Virus record (IMG/VR): IMGVR_UViG_3300042561_000692
Location: 1 to 64,000 of that record
Strand: one strand, 5' to 3'
DNA: 64,000 bases
Source of the DNA: a virus
The notes under the pieces were generated by a model that saw only the letters and a program-made list of their open reading frames with translations, made no database searches and had not been told where the DNA came from. Positions 1 through 9,342 of this stretch are shown piece after piece. Numbering within the stretch: the stretch's first letter is position 1; each line of letters opens with the position of its first letter. Both the position numbers and the translations under genes were made by a program.

Positions 1-29
1 TAAATACTTTTACAGTTTAAAATTATACT

Positions 30-1718
30 ATGCCAAAGCTTTTTGGATTTTCTATTGAAGATAAGCCAGAATTACCTAAAGGTGCCATATCCCCTGTCCC
101 CGAAAATAACGAGGATGGGGTTGATTACTATATTACATCTGGTTTTTATGGACAATATGTAGATATTGAAGGTGTATTCAGGAATGAATATGACTTGATT
201 AAAAGATATCGTGAAATGTCACTGCACCCAGAGTGTGATAGTGCGATTGAAAATGTTGTTAATGAAGCAATTATAAGTGACTTAAATGATTCTCCAGTAG
301 AAATTGAATTAAGTAACTTAAATGCAAGTGATGGACTAAAAAAAATTATTAGAGAAGAATTTAAATACGTAAAAGATTTGATGGACTTTGATAAAAAGTC
401 TCATGAAATTTTTAGAAATTGGTATGTTGATGGTCGCTTAATTTATCATAAAGTAATTGATTTAAAGAAACCAGAAGAAGGTATTAAAGATATCAGAAGT
501 ATAGACCCCCTCAAAATAAAATTTATGAGGGTGGAAAGAAGAACTGGTAAGGAAGCTGGTATGTCTTTTGTTCCAGATACAAAAAATAAAGATGCTTTTA
601 TAGAACCAGAAATTGATGAGTATTTCATTTATTTTCCAGATGCCACAGTTCAAAAATATGCTTCATCTGGAAAAGGAATTCAAATTGCAAGAGATGCAAT
701 AACTTTTGTAACATCAGGTCTTGTAGATAGAAATAGAAAACTTACACTTTCATATCTACATAAAGCAATCAAAGCTCTCAATCAACTTAGAATGATTGAA
801 GATGCTTTGGTCATTTACAGACTTTCAAGAGCACCAGAAAGAAGAATTTTTTACATTGATGTTGGCAACCTCCCTAAGGTAAAGGCAGAGCAATACCTTA
901 GAGATGTCATGAACAGGTATAGAAACAAACTCGTTTATGATGCCAACACTGGCGAAATGCGTGATGATAAAAAGTTCATGAGTATGATGGAAGACTTTTG
1001 GCTTCCAAGAAGAGAGGGGGGAAGAGGAACTGAAATCACCACGCTTCCTGGTGGACAAAATCTTGGTGAACTTGCTGATATTCATTATTTCCAAAAGAAA
1101 CTGTTTAGAGCACTCAATGTTCCTGAGTCAAGAACTGCCTCTGATGGGGGATTTAATTTAGGACGTTCATCTGAAATTCTTCGTGATGAATTGATGTTTA
1201 GTAAGTTTATTGGAAGATTGAGAAAGAGATTCTGTCATTTATTTCATGATATGCTCAAGACTCAATTGATTCTCAAAAATATCGTTACCCCACAAGATTG
1301 GGAAAAAATGAGCGATCATATTCAGTATGATTATCTTTATGATAGTCATTTTACTGAATTAAAAGATAGTGAATTGATGAATGAAAGATTGAATCTTGCT
1401 GCAGCAATTCAACCTTATATTGGAACTTATTATTCTAAGGATTATGTAAGAAGGAAAATTCTGAGACAAACTGACCAAGAAATTGTAGACCAGAATAGAT
1501 TAATTGATAAGGAAATTAAAAATGGTGATTATGCCAATCCCAAAGAAAATCCTCCTGTGGGACCAAATGGTTCACCAATTTTACCAATAACACAAGACCA
1601 ACAAATGCAAATGTTAGGTCAAGTTCCAATGGAACCTGGACTTGAAGGACAAAGTTCTTCTGTTGATGCTGAAGCACAATCCGCAACCAATATTAACACC
1701 AAAGCAGCAAAAATATAA
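30..1718 (+). CDS. 20: Portal vertex protein gp20
   Basis: This 562-residue protein is the T4-type portal: a dodecameric ring at one capsid vertex through which DNA is packaged and the tail attaches. The whole length reads as a cyanophage gp20, slightly longer than the T4 protein, with a low-complexity Pro/Gln-rich C-terminus from about residue 510. The ATG at 30 opens the only long frame. The window begins with TAAATAC, which looks like the cut-off end of a T4-type late promoter 23 bases upstream of the ATG. The gene heads the order 20-67-x-21-22-23, the T4 head module. Confidence 0.96.
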   Translation: MPKLFGFSIEDKPELPKGAISPVPENNEDGVDYYITSGFYGQYVDIEGVFRNEYDLIKRYREMSLHPECDSAIENVVNEAIISDLNDSPVEIELSNLNASDGLKKIIREEFKYVKDLMDFDKKSHEIFRNWYVDGRLIYHKVIDLKKPEEGIKDIRSIDPLKIKFMRVERRTGKEAGMSFVPDTKNKDAFIEPEIDEYFIYFPDATVQKYASSGKGIQIARDAITFVTSGLVDRNRKLTLSYLHKAIKALNQLRMIEDALVIYRLSRAPERRIFYIDVGNLPKVKAEQYLRDVMNRYRNKLVYDANTGEMRDDKKFMSMMEDFWLPRREGGRGTEITTLPGGQNLGELADIHYFQKKLFRALNVPESRTASDGGFNLGRSSEILRDELMFSKFIGRLRKRFCHLFHDMLKTQLILKNIVTPQDWEKMSDHIQYDYLYDSHFTELKDSELMNERLNLAAAIQPYIGTYYSKDYVRRKILRQTDQEIVDQNRLIDKEIKNGDYANPKENPPVGPNGSPILPITQDQQMQMLGQVPMEPGLEGQSSSVDAEAQSATNINTKAAKI

Positions 1719-1721
1719 ATA
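1714..1721 (+). promoter_or_regulatory. T4-type late promoter motif TATAAATA
   Basis: An exact TATAAATA lies across the end of gp20, 26 bases before the ATG of the small core protein. T4 late promoters consist of this single element, recognised by gp55. Assignment is by motif and position only. Confidence 0.7.
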
Positions 1722-1746
1722 CTTCTATAAACTTTGAGGATTTTTT

Positions 1747-1926
1747 ATGGATTCTGATAATGATTTGTTGAGTATCTTAATGACTGATAATTCTGCAGAA
1801 AAAGTTTCTGATAAAATTAAGGAACTTCTTTATGCAAAATCTGCAGAAAAAATTAATTCATTGAGACCAGTTGTGGCACAATCTATGTTTGGTGATGCCC
1901 AATATCAAGAAACAGAGGGAGATTGA
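1747..1926 (+). CDS. 67: Small prohead core protein, gp67 position
   Basis: A 59-residue frame starts with MDSDNDLLSIL and ends at a TGA that overlaps the next ATG. It sits directly after gp20, where T4 has gp67, a small prohead core protein cut up by gp21. Length and a charged, helical composition fit that role, but the family is too short for certainty. A late promoter motif lies just upstream and the spacing to the next gene argues that it is translated. The name rests on position, so the gene is surer than the function. Confidence 0.7.
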   Translation: MDSDNDLLSILMTDNSAEKVSDKIKELLYAKSAEKINSLRPVVAQSMFGDAQYQETEGD

Positions 1927-2447
1927 TGGCTTTAAAAATTGCACAAGTAGTACCTACATTAGCAGTTGTTTCTGGAGTAACAACCAGCACAGCATTTGAA
2001 TTAACTTCTGGATACTTGAGATTAACCTCAAGTGTTGGATGTAATGTTGTTGTTGGTTCAAATCCATCAGCATCAACTAATGATTTTTATCTGGCACCAA
2101 ATGAATCAGAAATTATAAAAGAAAAAGTTGCCAGACAAAAAATTGTAGGTATTACTACTGGGTCTTCTACCATTATAAATTTGGGTCATAATAATGGAAA
2201 TCCATTTGTTGTTGGTGATTATGTAACTATTGCAGGTTCTGTTGGTATCAACACCTCCCACAATGAAGTGACAGCAATTGCTGAAAATATTGCCAATACA
2301 ACTATTACAATTAATTACAATAGTTCTGCTGTTGGTGTTCCAACAATTACAAGTGCATATGTTTCAAAAAGTGTAAAAGTGTCTGCAGCAGCAACTACTT
2401 CAGGTTCTTTATACATTACAGAAGTTCAAATAGCATCACAGGCATAA
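1926..2447 (+). CDS. Virion structural protein, beta-rich, unnamed
   Basis: The protein has 173 residues when started at the ATG at 1926, which overlaps the previous stop as TGATG. It is rich in Thr, Ser, Val, Ala, Gly and Asn with few charged residues, the composition of beta-sandwich or decoration-type virion proteins. It sits between gp20/67 and gp21, where T4 has gp68, yet it does not resemble a small helical core protein. The composition is similar to that of the protein at 29129-29890. I infer a virion component and recognise no named family. Confidence 0.75.
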   Translation: MALKIAQVVPTLAVVSGVTTSTAFELTSGYLRLTSSVGCNVVVGSNPSASTNDFYLAPNESEIIKEKVARQKIVGITTGSSTIINLGHNNGNPFVVGDYVTIAGSVGINTSHNEVTAIAENIANTTITINYNSSAVGVPTITSAYVSKSVKVSAAATTSGSLYITEVQIASQA

Positions 2448-2451
2448 TCAA

Positions 2452-3102
2452 ATGAAACTCATCACGGAAGAAATAGAATCAGTAGAAATCATCAAAGAAG
2501 AAAAGGATGGTAAACAATCCCTGTATATTACAGGACCTTTTCTTCAAGCTGAAATCACTAATAGAAATGGCAGATGTTATCCATTTCCAATTCTTGAACG
2601 TGAAGTAAAAAGGTACACTGATAACTTCATCAAAAATGGTCGTGCTCTTGGAGAACTTGGCCATCCAGATGGTCCTACAGTAAATCTTGATAGAGTTTCT
2701 CATATGATTACTGCCCTCACGGCAGAAGGAAATAATTTTGTAGGAAAGGCAAAAATTCTTGATACTCCTATGGGCAACATTGCCAAATCTCTTTTGGATG
2801 AGGGTGTTAAGCTTGGGGTTTCTTCCAGAGGACTTGGTTCTATGGTAGAAAAAAATGGAGTAAAATATGTTGGTGAAGATTTTATGTTAGCAACTGCTGC
2901 TGATATTGTTGCAGATCCTTCTGCTCCTGATGCTTTTGTTCAGGGAATTATGGAAGGTAAAGAGTGGGTTTGGGAAGGTGGTATTCTTAAAGAAAAAGCA
3001 GCAGAAAATACAAGAAGAAGAATTGAATTATATTCAAAACAGAGAAAATTGAGTGAGCAGAAAAAACTTAAACTTCTGAATGATTATCTCACAAATCTGT
3101 AA
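2452..3102 (+). CDS. 21: Prohead core scaffold protease gp21
   Basis: This 216-residue serine protease matures the T4-type prohead by cutting scaffold, core and capsid proteins after acidic motifs. Visible hallmarks are GELGHP near residues 67-72, with the likely catalytic His71, and GVSSRG near 122-127, with the nucleophile serine, as in the gp21/herpesvirus-assemblin fold. The start follows the previous gene by four bases. It is directly followed by its substrates gp22 and gp23. Length matches T4 gp21 (212 residues). Confidence 0.95.
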   Translation: MKLITEEIESVEIIKEEKDGKQSLYITGPFLQAEITNRNGRCYPFPILEREVKRYTDNFIKNGRALGELGHPDGPTVNLDRVSHMITALTAEGNNFVGKAKILDTPMGNIAKSLLDEGVKLGVSSRGLGSMVEKNGVKYVGEDFMLATAADIVADPSAPDAFVQGIMEGKEWVWEGGILKEKAAENTRRRIELYSKQRKLSEQKKLKLLNDYLTNL

Positions 3103-3104
3103 TT

Positions 3105-3112
3105 TATAAATA
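3105..3112 (+). promoter_or_regulatory. T4-type late promoter motif TATAAATA
   Basis: An exact TATAAATA begins just after the gp21 stop codon and lies 42 bases before the gp22 ATG. It is a plausible gp55-dependent late start for scaffold synthesis. Confidence 0.75.
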
Positions 3113-3153
3113 AATATAGAATAAATCAAAGATTTTTTATTCGGAGTATACAA

Positions 3154-4326
3154 ATGAGTGCCGGTAACAACTTACAAGAAATGGAAGTATCTACTAAAAA
3201 ATCAGTCACCTCTGTAAACAAAGGTGCAAGACCTGCTGAATCAATGCCAAGTTTTGATGCAAAAGTACAAGGTCAATCAGGTTCATGGGAAGATCTTGGT
3301 GGTCCTACCCCAACTGAGAATCATCCTTTAGGAGATTCAAACAAGTTGAAAACTCCTAGTGCTACTCTTAAGCAAGTTAAGAATGTAGTCAACAAAGGAG
3401 CTAAGTCTGCTGACTCAATGCCTGCTAAAATTGTTGGCAAGGAAGCAAGTTATGAAGAAGTTGAGACTGATGAAGAACTTGTAGAAGACTCTGAAGAAGA
3501 TACTAATGCAGTAGTTTCAGAAGCTGAGCATAAGGGTGAGAAGGGTAAGGGGGAGAAAGAAGAGAAGAAAGATGAGGATGAAGAAGAAGAAGAAGAAGAT
3601 ATGGAAGAAGAGTTTGAACTCAACTTCACAGAAGATGTTAATGCAATGATTGGTGGTGAAGACCTTTCCGAAGAGTTCAAAGAGAAAGCAACTCTCATTT
3701 TTGAAACTGCAGTTAAAACTAAAATTGCAGAAATTAAAGAATCACTTGAGAATAAGTTCAACAAAGCACTTGTTGAAGAAGTTGTTGCAATCAAAGAAGA
3801 ATTAACAGGAAGAGTAGATGCTTATCTTGAGTATGTTGCTGAAGAGTGGATTGATGAAAATGCTCTTCAGATTGAGAATGGACTGAAAGGAGAACTTTCA
3901 GAATCATTCATGAGTGGTCTGAAGTCACTCTTTGAAGAACATTATGTAGAAATCCCTGAAGATAGATATGATGTATTAGAGAATATGGTTATGAGATTAG
4001 ATGAAATGGAAGAAAAACTCAACGAACAAATCGAAAGAAATGTTCAATTAAATCAAAGATTAAGTGAGGCTGTAAGCGATACCATTTTCAATGATGTCGC
4101 TGAAGGGTTAGCTTTAACTCAGAAGGAGAAGCTTGCTGGTCTTGCTGAAAGTGTTGAGTTTGATAGTGAAGATACATATCGTGAAAAACTTGAATCTCTT
4201 AAGGAATCATATTTCCATAGAGCAACAGGTTCTTCGAAAAATGAGGTATTGACTGAACAAGCAGGTGAGGACTTTGGTCCCCATATGAATGCTTATCTCA
4301 GAGCAATTTCCAAATATTCTAAGTGA
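3154..4326 (+). CDS. 22: Prohead scaffold core protein gp22
   Basis: This 390-residue protein is the main internal scaffold around which the gp23 shell assembles, degraded later by gp21. It is very acidic, with a Glu/Asp run of about 40 residues near positions 125-155, followed by long amphipathic helices rich in Glu and Lys. The N-terminal quarter carries two related segments, each with the motif NKGA and a nearby SMP. Longer than T4 gp22 (269 residues), which is usual for cyanophages. It lies between protease and major capsid genes and has its own late motif. Confidence 0.92.
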   Translation: MSAGNNLQEMEVSTKKSVTSVNKGARPAESMPSFDAKVQGQSGSWEDLGGPTPTENHPLGDSNKLKTPSATLKQVKNVVNKGAKSADSMPAKIVGKEASYEEVETDEELVEDSEEDTNAVVSEAEHKGEKGKGEKEEKKDEDEEEEEEDMEEEFELNFTEDVNAMIGGEDLSEEFKEKATLIFETAVKTKIAEIKESLENKFNKALVEEVVAIKEELTGRVDAYLEYVAEEWIDENALQIENGLKGELSESFMSGLKSLFEEHYVEIPEDRYDVLENMVMRLDEMEEKLNEQIERNVQLNQRLSEAVSDTIFNDVAEGLALTQKEKLAGLAESVEFDSEDTYREKLESLKESYFHRATGSSKNEVLTEQAGEDFGPHMNAYLRAISKYSK

Positions 4327-4339
4327 AATTAATCTTAAT

Positions 4340-4347
4340 TATAAATA
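4340..4347 (+). promoter_or_regulatory. T4-type late promoter motif TATAAATA upstream of gp23
   Basis: An exact TATAAATA lies 49 bases before the gp23 ATG, in the short gap after gp22. The capsid gene also has a good ribosome site (AAGGAG, 4381-4386). Both fit very high late expression. Confidence 0.8.
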
Positions 4348-4395
4348 ATTTCAGTTAAAACAACACTTTTACAAGAAAAACAAGGAGAAAAAGCA

Positions 4396-5847
4396 ATGTT
4401 CCTTTCAGAACAATTGCAGAAAAAGTGGGAACCCCTTTTAGAGGCAGAAGGTCTTGATAAGATCTCTGACCCATATAGAAAGGCTGTTACTGCTGTTCTG
4501 CTCGAAAACCAAGAAAGATTTTTACAAGAAGAAAGAGGTTTCCTTTCTGAAACCCCTGCAGGGATGTATGCCAGCACTGCTGGTGCTGGTGGTGCTGCTG
4601 GTTTCAGTCATGGTGCTGCTCCAGGTGGTCCAGTTGCAGGTTTTGACCCTGTTCTGATCTCATTGATCAGACGTTCAATGCCTAACCTTGTTGCATATGA
4701 TCTCGCTGGTGTTCAACCAATGAGTGGTCCTACTGGACTTATCTTTGCAATGAGAAGCAGATATGTTGACCAGAATGGTAATGAGACCTTCTTTGATGAA
4801 GTTGACTCAGCATACTCTGGTCAAGATGATGGTTACAATACCACAACTGGCGACTACACTGGTGGTTCAGATGATGGTTCTTCAGTTGGTTTTGGTACTA
4901 CTGGTTTCCAAGGTAGTGGTGCTACTGCTGCTCAAAAGACTGCTTATGGTTTCAACCCCGCAGACCTGAATGCTTCTGGTGCAACTGGAAGAGAGTACAG
5001 AGTTGGACAAGGTATGTCCACCTATGATGCAGAAAATCTGGGTGCTGGTTCAGGTGACCAGTTCAACCAGATGGCATTCAGCATTGAGAGAATCTCTGTG
5101 ACTGCAAAGTCAAGAGCACTCAAAGCTGAGTACACTCTGGAACTGGCACAGGACCTCAAGGCTATTCATGGTCTTGATGCTGAAGCAGAATTGGCAAACA
5201 TTCTGTCTTCAGAAATCCTTGCTGAAATCAACAGAGAAGTCATCAGAACTATCTACAAGGCTGCTGAGCCTGGTGCACAAGTCAATGTTGCTAATGCTGG
5301 CACCTTTGACCTTGATGTTGACTCAAATGGTAGATGGTCTGTTGAGAAGTTCAAAGGACTTCTGTTCCAGATCGAAAGAGATGCTAATGCTATTGCATAT
5401 AGAACTCGTAGAGGGAAGGGTAACACCATTCTTTGCTCATCTGATGTTGCTTCTGCACTCACAATGGCAGGAATCCTGGATTACACCCCTGCACTCAATG
5501 CTAACCTGAGTGTTGATGATACTGGCAATACTTTTGCTGGTGTTATTAATGGTAAGTTCAAGGTATACATTGACCCATATTCTGCTAACCTTTCTGCTAA
5601 CCAATACTATGTTGTTGGTTACAAGGGAACCAATCCTTATGATGCTGGTCTGTTCTACTGCCCATACGTTCCTCTCCAGATGGTTCGTGCTGTTGGTCAG
5701 GACACCTTCCAGCCCAAGATTGGATTCAAGACCAGATATGGTATGGTTGCTAACCCATTTGCAAATGGTCTTGATAAGGATCTGGGTGCCATCAAGGCTG
5801 GTGCTAACAGATACTACAGAAGAGTTGCTGTTAAGAACCTCATGTGA
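4396..5847 (+). CDS. 23: Major capsid protein gp23
   Basis: This 483-residue protein forms the hexamers of the T4-type head. The sequence is typical of cyanophage gp23: a charged helical N-terminus, Gly/Ala/Ser-rich middle, then the HK97-fold core. An LSE motif at about residues 50-52 is a possible gp21 cleavage site that would remove the N-terminal peptide. Codon use is visibly more GC-rich than in its neighbours, as expected of a very highly expressed gene. It is preceded by a strong ribosome site and followed at once by a strong terminator. Confidence 0.97.
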   Translation: MFLSEQLQKKWEPLLEAEGLDKISDPYRKAVTAVLLENQERFLQEERGFLSETPAGMYASTAGAGGAAGFSHGAAPGGPVAGFDPVLISLIRRSMPNLVAYDLAGVQPMSGPTGLIFAMRSRYVDQNGNETFFDEVDSAYSGQDDGYNTTTGDYTGGSDDGSSVGFGTTGFQGSGATAAQKTAYGFNPADLNASGATGREYRVGQGMSTYDAENLGAGSGDQFNQMAFSIERISVTAKSRALKAEYTLELAQDLKAIHGLDAEAELANILSSEILAEINREVIRTIYKAAEPGAQVNVANAGTFDLDVDSNGRWSVEKFKGLLFQIERDANAIAYRTRRGKGNTILCSSDVASALTMAGILDYTPALNANLSVDDTGNTFAGVINGKFKVYIDPYSANLSANQYYVVGYKGTNPYDAGLFYCPYVPLQMVRAVGQDTFQPKIGFKTRYGMVANPFANGLDKDLGAIKAGANRYYRRVAVKNLM

Positions 5848-5866
5848 GTTTATCTCACATATTTTC

Positions 5867-5894
5867 AAGGACCTCCAAAAGAGGTCCTTTTTTT
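5867..5894 (+). terminator. Intrinsic terminator after gp23
   Basis: A perfect 9-bp stem (AAGGACCTC / GAGGTCCTT) with a CAAAA loop is followed by seven T. It separates the capsid module from the next gene. Confidence 0.93.
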
Positions 5895-5915
5895 ATGTCC
5901 TAAATAATTAAAAAA

Positions 5916-6467
5916 ATGTCTTCTAGTTATTTAAATCGTACTCCAACAAATAAAAACCTATTGTCGCCAATAGGGTTTAAGTTCGTTTTAGATAAGGCAC
6001 CCAAAGTAGACTTTTTTTCCAACTATGCAGGAATTCCTGCCATTACATTGGGTTCCGCAATTCAAACTCGCTATGGGAAGAATATTGATATTCCTGGCGA
6101 TAAAATGAACTTTGAAGATTTTCGTCTACGTTTTCTTGTAGATGAAGATATGGAAAACTACATGGAAATATGGAACTGGATGACTGGTTTGGGGTTCCCA
6201 TACAGTTTAGAGCAGTATGCAGACCTAAGAGAAAATTCTGACAAATACAATTCTGAAGCATTGAAGAATGATTTCTATGAAAGGTCTGATGCAACCCTAA
6301 ACATTTTGAACAGCAGTTTCAATGTTCAATCTCAAGTTATTTTTGATGGATTATATCCGGTCTACTTATCAGGTCTAGACTTTGATGCTACACAAGAAGA
6401 CATTAGATATTTTACTGCAGAGGTAACTTTCAAGTATACTTACTATAGAATTATTACAGGTTTATGA
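5916..6467 (+). CDS. 3: Tail completion / sheath stabilizer protein, gp3-like
   Basis: The 183-residue protein has the position (between gp23 and uvsY) and length of the cyanophage protein annotated as gp3, which caps the tail tube and locks the sheath. It has the pattern of tail-tube-fold proteins: an N-terminal region with FKFVLDKAP, a central FRLRFLVDED segment and an aromatic C-terminal strand. The tube protein gp19 shares this fold, so confusion is possible, but gp19 normally lies upstream of gp20. The gene overlaps uvsY by four bases. Confidence 0.75.
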   Translation: MSSSYLNRTPTNKNLLSPIGFKFVLDKAPKVDFFSNYAGIPAITLGSAIQTRYGKNIDIPGDKMNFEDFRLRFLVDEDMENYMEIWNWMTGLGFPYSLEQYADLRENSDKYNSEALKNDFYERSDATLNILNSSFNVQSQVIFDGLYPVYLSGLDFDATQEDIRYFTAEVTFKYTYYRIITGL

Positions 6468-6895
6468 TTTCTCTTGAAAATATTCAATCTATGTGGAGTG
6501 AAGACTCCAAAATCAACATAGATGACTTACACAATGAATCTTTAAAAGTTGCAAGTTTACACTCAAAATATTATGAAATATACAATAACATTTCACTATT
6601 GAGAAAAAGAGCAGAGGTTCAATATAACCATAAAAGATTAGAAAGATATAATTTTTATGCAGGGAAAGCATCACCTGATGTTTATAAGGAAGAACCATTT
6701 CCATATAAAGTCAGGGATAAAGAAGGAATGCAAAGACACATTGAAGCTGATGAAAAACTATCAGAAATGTTTATGAAAATAGAATATTATGATATAATAT
6801 TAAAATACTTAGAAGAAATTATTAAAATGATTTCCAACAGAACTTATCAAATTAAAAACTCCATTGACTTTTTAAGATTCCAGTCTGGTATGTAA
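6464..6895 (+). CDS. uvsY: UvsY recombination mediator
   Basis: This 143-residue protein matches T4 UvsY in length and layout. It loads UvsX recombinase onto gp32-coated single-stranded DNA. It is helical and basic, with a central RAEVQYNHKRLERYNFYAG segment resembling the conserved core of UvsY and a C-terminal helix ending DFLRFQSGM. It overlaps the preceding gene by ATGA and is followed directly by uvsW, the usual cyanophage pair. Confidence 0.9.
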   Translation: MISLENIQSMWSEDSKINIDDLHNESLKVASLHSKYYEIYNNISLLRKRAEVQYNHKRLERYNFYAGKASPDVYKEEPFPYKVRDKEGMQRHIEADEKLSEMFMKIEYYDIILKYLEEIIKMISNRTYQIKNSIDFLRFQSGM

Positions 6896-6896
6896 T

Positions 6897-8360
6897 ATGT
6901 CTGATTTAGTGATTTCAAAAAAGAACGAAATATTTTTAAAAATAGAATGCGAACCACATATCAAATATGAATTGAGTGATCAGTTTACCTTTGATGTTCC
7001 TGGTGCCAAGTTCATGCCTCAGTATAGAAGTAAGTACTGGGATGGTAAAATTCGTTTATTCAACTTACAAACAGGAGAAATCTATTCTGGTTTATTGGAT
7101 AAACTTATTTCCTTCTGCGAAAATCACAACTATACTTTTGAATTATTAGATAACAAATATTATGGTCTTCCTGGAGAAATGGATGAGTCTATTTCTATGG
7201 AAGGTGTTAAAGATTACATGACTAGTATTTGTTCTCACAGTCCAAGAGATTATCAAATACAAGGAGTTTATGATGCATTAAAATATAAAAGAAAATTAAT
7301 ATTATCTCCTACTGCATCAGGAAAATCATTGATGATTTATTCTGTAGTTAGATACTTTGTAGAGCAGAATCAGAATGTTCTCCTTATAGTCCCCACCACA
7401 TCCCTTGTAGAGCAGATGTATAAGGACTTTGAGGATTATGGATGGAACTCAGAGGAATACTGCCACAGAGTCTATGGAGGCAGTGATAGAGTATCAGATA
7501 AGCAAGTAATCATATCTACTTGGCAATCAATATACAAGTTAGATAAATCATATTTTCAAAAATTTGATGTAGTAATTGGAGATGAAGCTCATCAATTCAA
7601 ATCCAAATCACTTGTATCTATTATGTCTAATCTTCATGATGCAAAATATAGATTTGGATTCACAGGAACACTTGATGGAACACAGACTCATAAACTTGTT
7701 CTTGAAGGTTTATTTGGCCCAACATATAAATTAATTAAAACTGATGAATTGATTAAGAAAGGATATCTTTCTAAATTGAATATTAAAGTTCTTCTTCTCA
7801 AACACAATCCACAATCATTTGAAACTTATGAAGATGAAGTTCAATATTTAATTACACATCAACGAAGAAATAACTTTATCAAAAACTTATCAATAAGTTT
7901 AGAAGGAAATACTTTGATTTTGTTTAGTAGGGTTTCTACTCATGGGGAACCTTTATATGATCTCATAAATAAGAACATAGGTGATAATAGAAAAATATTT
8001 TTCATCCACGGTGGTGTTGATACTGAAGAAAGAGAATTAGTCAGAAAAATTGCAGAAGAAGAATCTAATGCAATCATAGTTGCTTCTTATGGGACATTCA
8101 GTACAGGAATAAACATTAAAAATCTTCACAATATAATATTTTCATCTCCAAGTAAATCAAGAATCAGAAACCTACAATCAATAGGAAGAGTTCTTAGAAA
8201 AAGTAAAGAAAAAGTATCAGCAACACTTTATGATATTGCTGATGATATTACTAACAAAAGTAAAAGAAATTATACTCTTAATCATTTAGTAGAAAGAATT
8301 AAAATCTACAATGAAGAAAACTTTAATTATGAAATTGTAACAATAGACTTTAAAAAATAA
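6897..8360 (+). CDS. uvsW: UvsW DNA/RNA helicase
   Basis: A superfamily 2 helicase of 487 residues, as in T4 (about 500). UvsW unwinds branched recombination intermediates and R-loops and helps switch origin-dependent replication to recombination-dependent replication. Walker A is SPTASGKS at about 137-144, the Walker B box is DEAH near 229-232, and motif VI is QSIGRVLRKS near 420. The N-terminal 100 residues correspond to the UvsW substrate-recognition domain. It follows uvsY by one base and abuts the Sm-like gene. Confidence 0.96.
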   Translation: MSDLVISKKNEIFLKIECEPHIKYELSDQFTFDVPGAKFMPQYRSKYWDGKIRLFNLQTGEIYSGLLDKLISFCENHNYTFELLDNKYYGLPGEMDESISMEGVKDYMTSICSHSPRDYQIQGVYDALKYKRKLILSPTASGKSLMIYSVVRYFVEQNQNVLLIVPTTSLVEQMYKDFEDYGWNSEEYCHRVYGGSDRVSDKQVIISTWQSIYKLDKSYFQKFDVVIGDEAHQFKSKSLVSIMSNLHDAKYRFGFTGTLDGTQTHKLVLEGLFGPTYKLIKTDELIKKGYLSKLNIKVLLLKHNPQSFETYEDEVQYLITHQRRNNFIKNLSISLEGNTLILFSRVSTHGEPLYDLINKNIGDNRKIFFIHGGVDTEERELVRKIAEEESNAIIVASYGTFSTGINIKNLHNIIFSSPSKSRIRNLQSIGRVLRKSKEKVSATLYDIADDITNKSKRNYTLNHLVERIKIYNEENFNYEIVTIDFKK

Positions 8361-8738
8361 ATGGATAACGAATTTTATGCATCAATTAAATTAGTATCAG
8401 GTGAAGAAATCTTTGCATTGGTCTCTCCATCAGAAGAAGAAGATAGAACTCTTTTAATTCTTGACACTCCTGTTATCATTGAACCAATGGTATCTAAAAG
8501 TCAAGGAATAGTTGGATATAAAGTTAAGCCTTGGATGTGTATTCCTGATGATGATATTTACATTATTGATATGAATAAAGTCATTACCATGACTGAAATT
8601 TATAATGATCAAATCATTAGAGTTTATGAAAAGTACACCAAAAATTCTTCTCAAGTATCTTTAGAGAAGACTGTAGGATTCATTTCTAAAGTGGATGAAG
8701 CTCGTAAAGTACTTGAAAAACTCTATAACAGTAATTAA
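8361..8738 (+). CDS. Sm-like fold protein, paralog 1
   Basis: The 125-residue protein opens with the pattern of Sm/Lsm-like cyanophage proteins: a strand, a turn with SGEEI, then further short strands (KLVSGEEIFALVSP, then a segment with VGYKVKPWM). Two shorter paralogs lie at 17377 and 17648. Sm-like proteins of putative cyanophage origin have been seen structurally, and Hfq is the bacterial RNA-binding relative, but the ligand of these phage forms is unknown. It starts on the base after the uvsW stop. A 26-bp repeat (8747-8772) lies nine bases behind it. Confidence 0.7.
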   Translation: MDNEFYASIKLVSGEEIFALVSPSEEEDRTLLILDTPVIIEPMVSKSQGIVGYKVKPWMCIPDDDIYIIDMNKVITMTEIYNDQIIRVYEKYTKNSSQVSLEKTVGFISKVDEARKVLEKLYNSN

Positions 8739-8746
8739 GCCGTACC

Positions 8747-8772
8747 TATCCTTCAAACCTAACAGAGTGATT
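8747..8772 (+). repeat. 26-bp inverted repeat, copy 1 (gp55 leader)
   Basis: These 26 bases are the exact reverse complement of 36662-36687. Identity stops on both sides of the 26 bases. Copy 1 lies between the Sm-like gene and the gp55 promoter. Confidence 0.95.
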
Positions 8773-8791
8773 CTAACCATATTCGAGGAAG

Positions 8792-8820
8792 TTGTCAACT
8801 CCTTGATTTAATGGTATACT
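8792..8820 (+). promoter_or_regulatory. Sigma70 promoter of gp55
   Basis: TTGTCA (8792-8797), a 17-base spacer and TATACT (8815-8820), with an extended -10 TG two bases upstream. The -35 box is inside a small palindrome (AGTTG T CAACT). This would let the host polymerase make the late sigma factor before late transcription begins. Confidence 0.8.
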
Positions 8821-8853
8821 AACATTACTAAATTATATTATGAAACAAAGTTA

Positions 8854-9342
8854 ATGAGTATATTAATGGTCAGAGGTAAAAAGAAATCAGAGCATTATGT
8901 AAACAATAAAGAGTTTTATCAAGCTCTTGTTGAATACAATAAGAAAGTAGATGAAGCAAAGTCATTAGGTCTCCCTAAACCAAGAATCACAAATTATCTT
9001 GGTGACTGCTTCTTACGCATTGCCAATCATCTTGCATACAAACCAAACTTCGTGAACTACATGTTCAAGGATGATATGATTTGTGATGGAATTGAAAATT
9101 GCGTTCAATATATTCATAACTTTGATATAAACAGAACCAATCCTTTTGCATACTTTACCCAAATTGTTTATTATGCATTCTTAAGAAGAATTGCCAAAGA
9201 GAAGAAACAGTTAGAAATCAAATCTAAAATCATAGAAAGATCTGGTTATGATGAAGTATTCTCTATAGATGATCCAGATTTTAGTGGAGGATATTCTGAT
9301 ATGAATAGTATCAAAGATAATATTAATTATAGATTTCAATGA
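8854..9342 (+). CDS. 55: Late-transcription sigma factor gp55
   Basis: This 162-residue protein is the phage sigma factor that directs host RNA polymerase to TATAAATA late promoters together with the gp45 clamp. The central part (residues about 70-125) reads as a sigma region 2: an ENCVQYIHNFD segment, then FAYFTQIVYYAFLRRIAKEKK. Length is close to T4 gp55 (185). A second in-frame ATG at 8866 is possible. The gene has its own sigma70 promoter and overlaps gp47 by ATGA. Confidence 0.93.
   Translation: MSILMVRGKKKSEHYVNNKEFYQALVEYNKKVDEAKSLGLPKPRITNYLGDCFLRIANHLAYKPNFVNYMFKDDMICDGIENCVQYIHNFDINRTNPFAYFTQIVYYAFLRRIAKEKKQLEIKSKIIERSGYDEVFSIDDPDFSGGYSDMNSIKDNINYRFQ

Noticed and set aside
3450-3794. 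Minus-strand Ser-rich frame of 114 codons
   Set aside because: It is the mirror of the Glu/Asp-rich region of gp22, whose GAA/GAG codons read as Ser/Leu codons in reverse. No ribosome site and pure low complexity.
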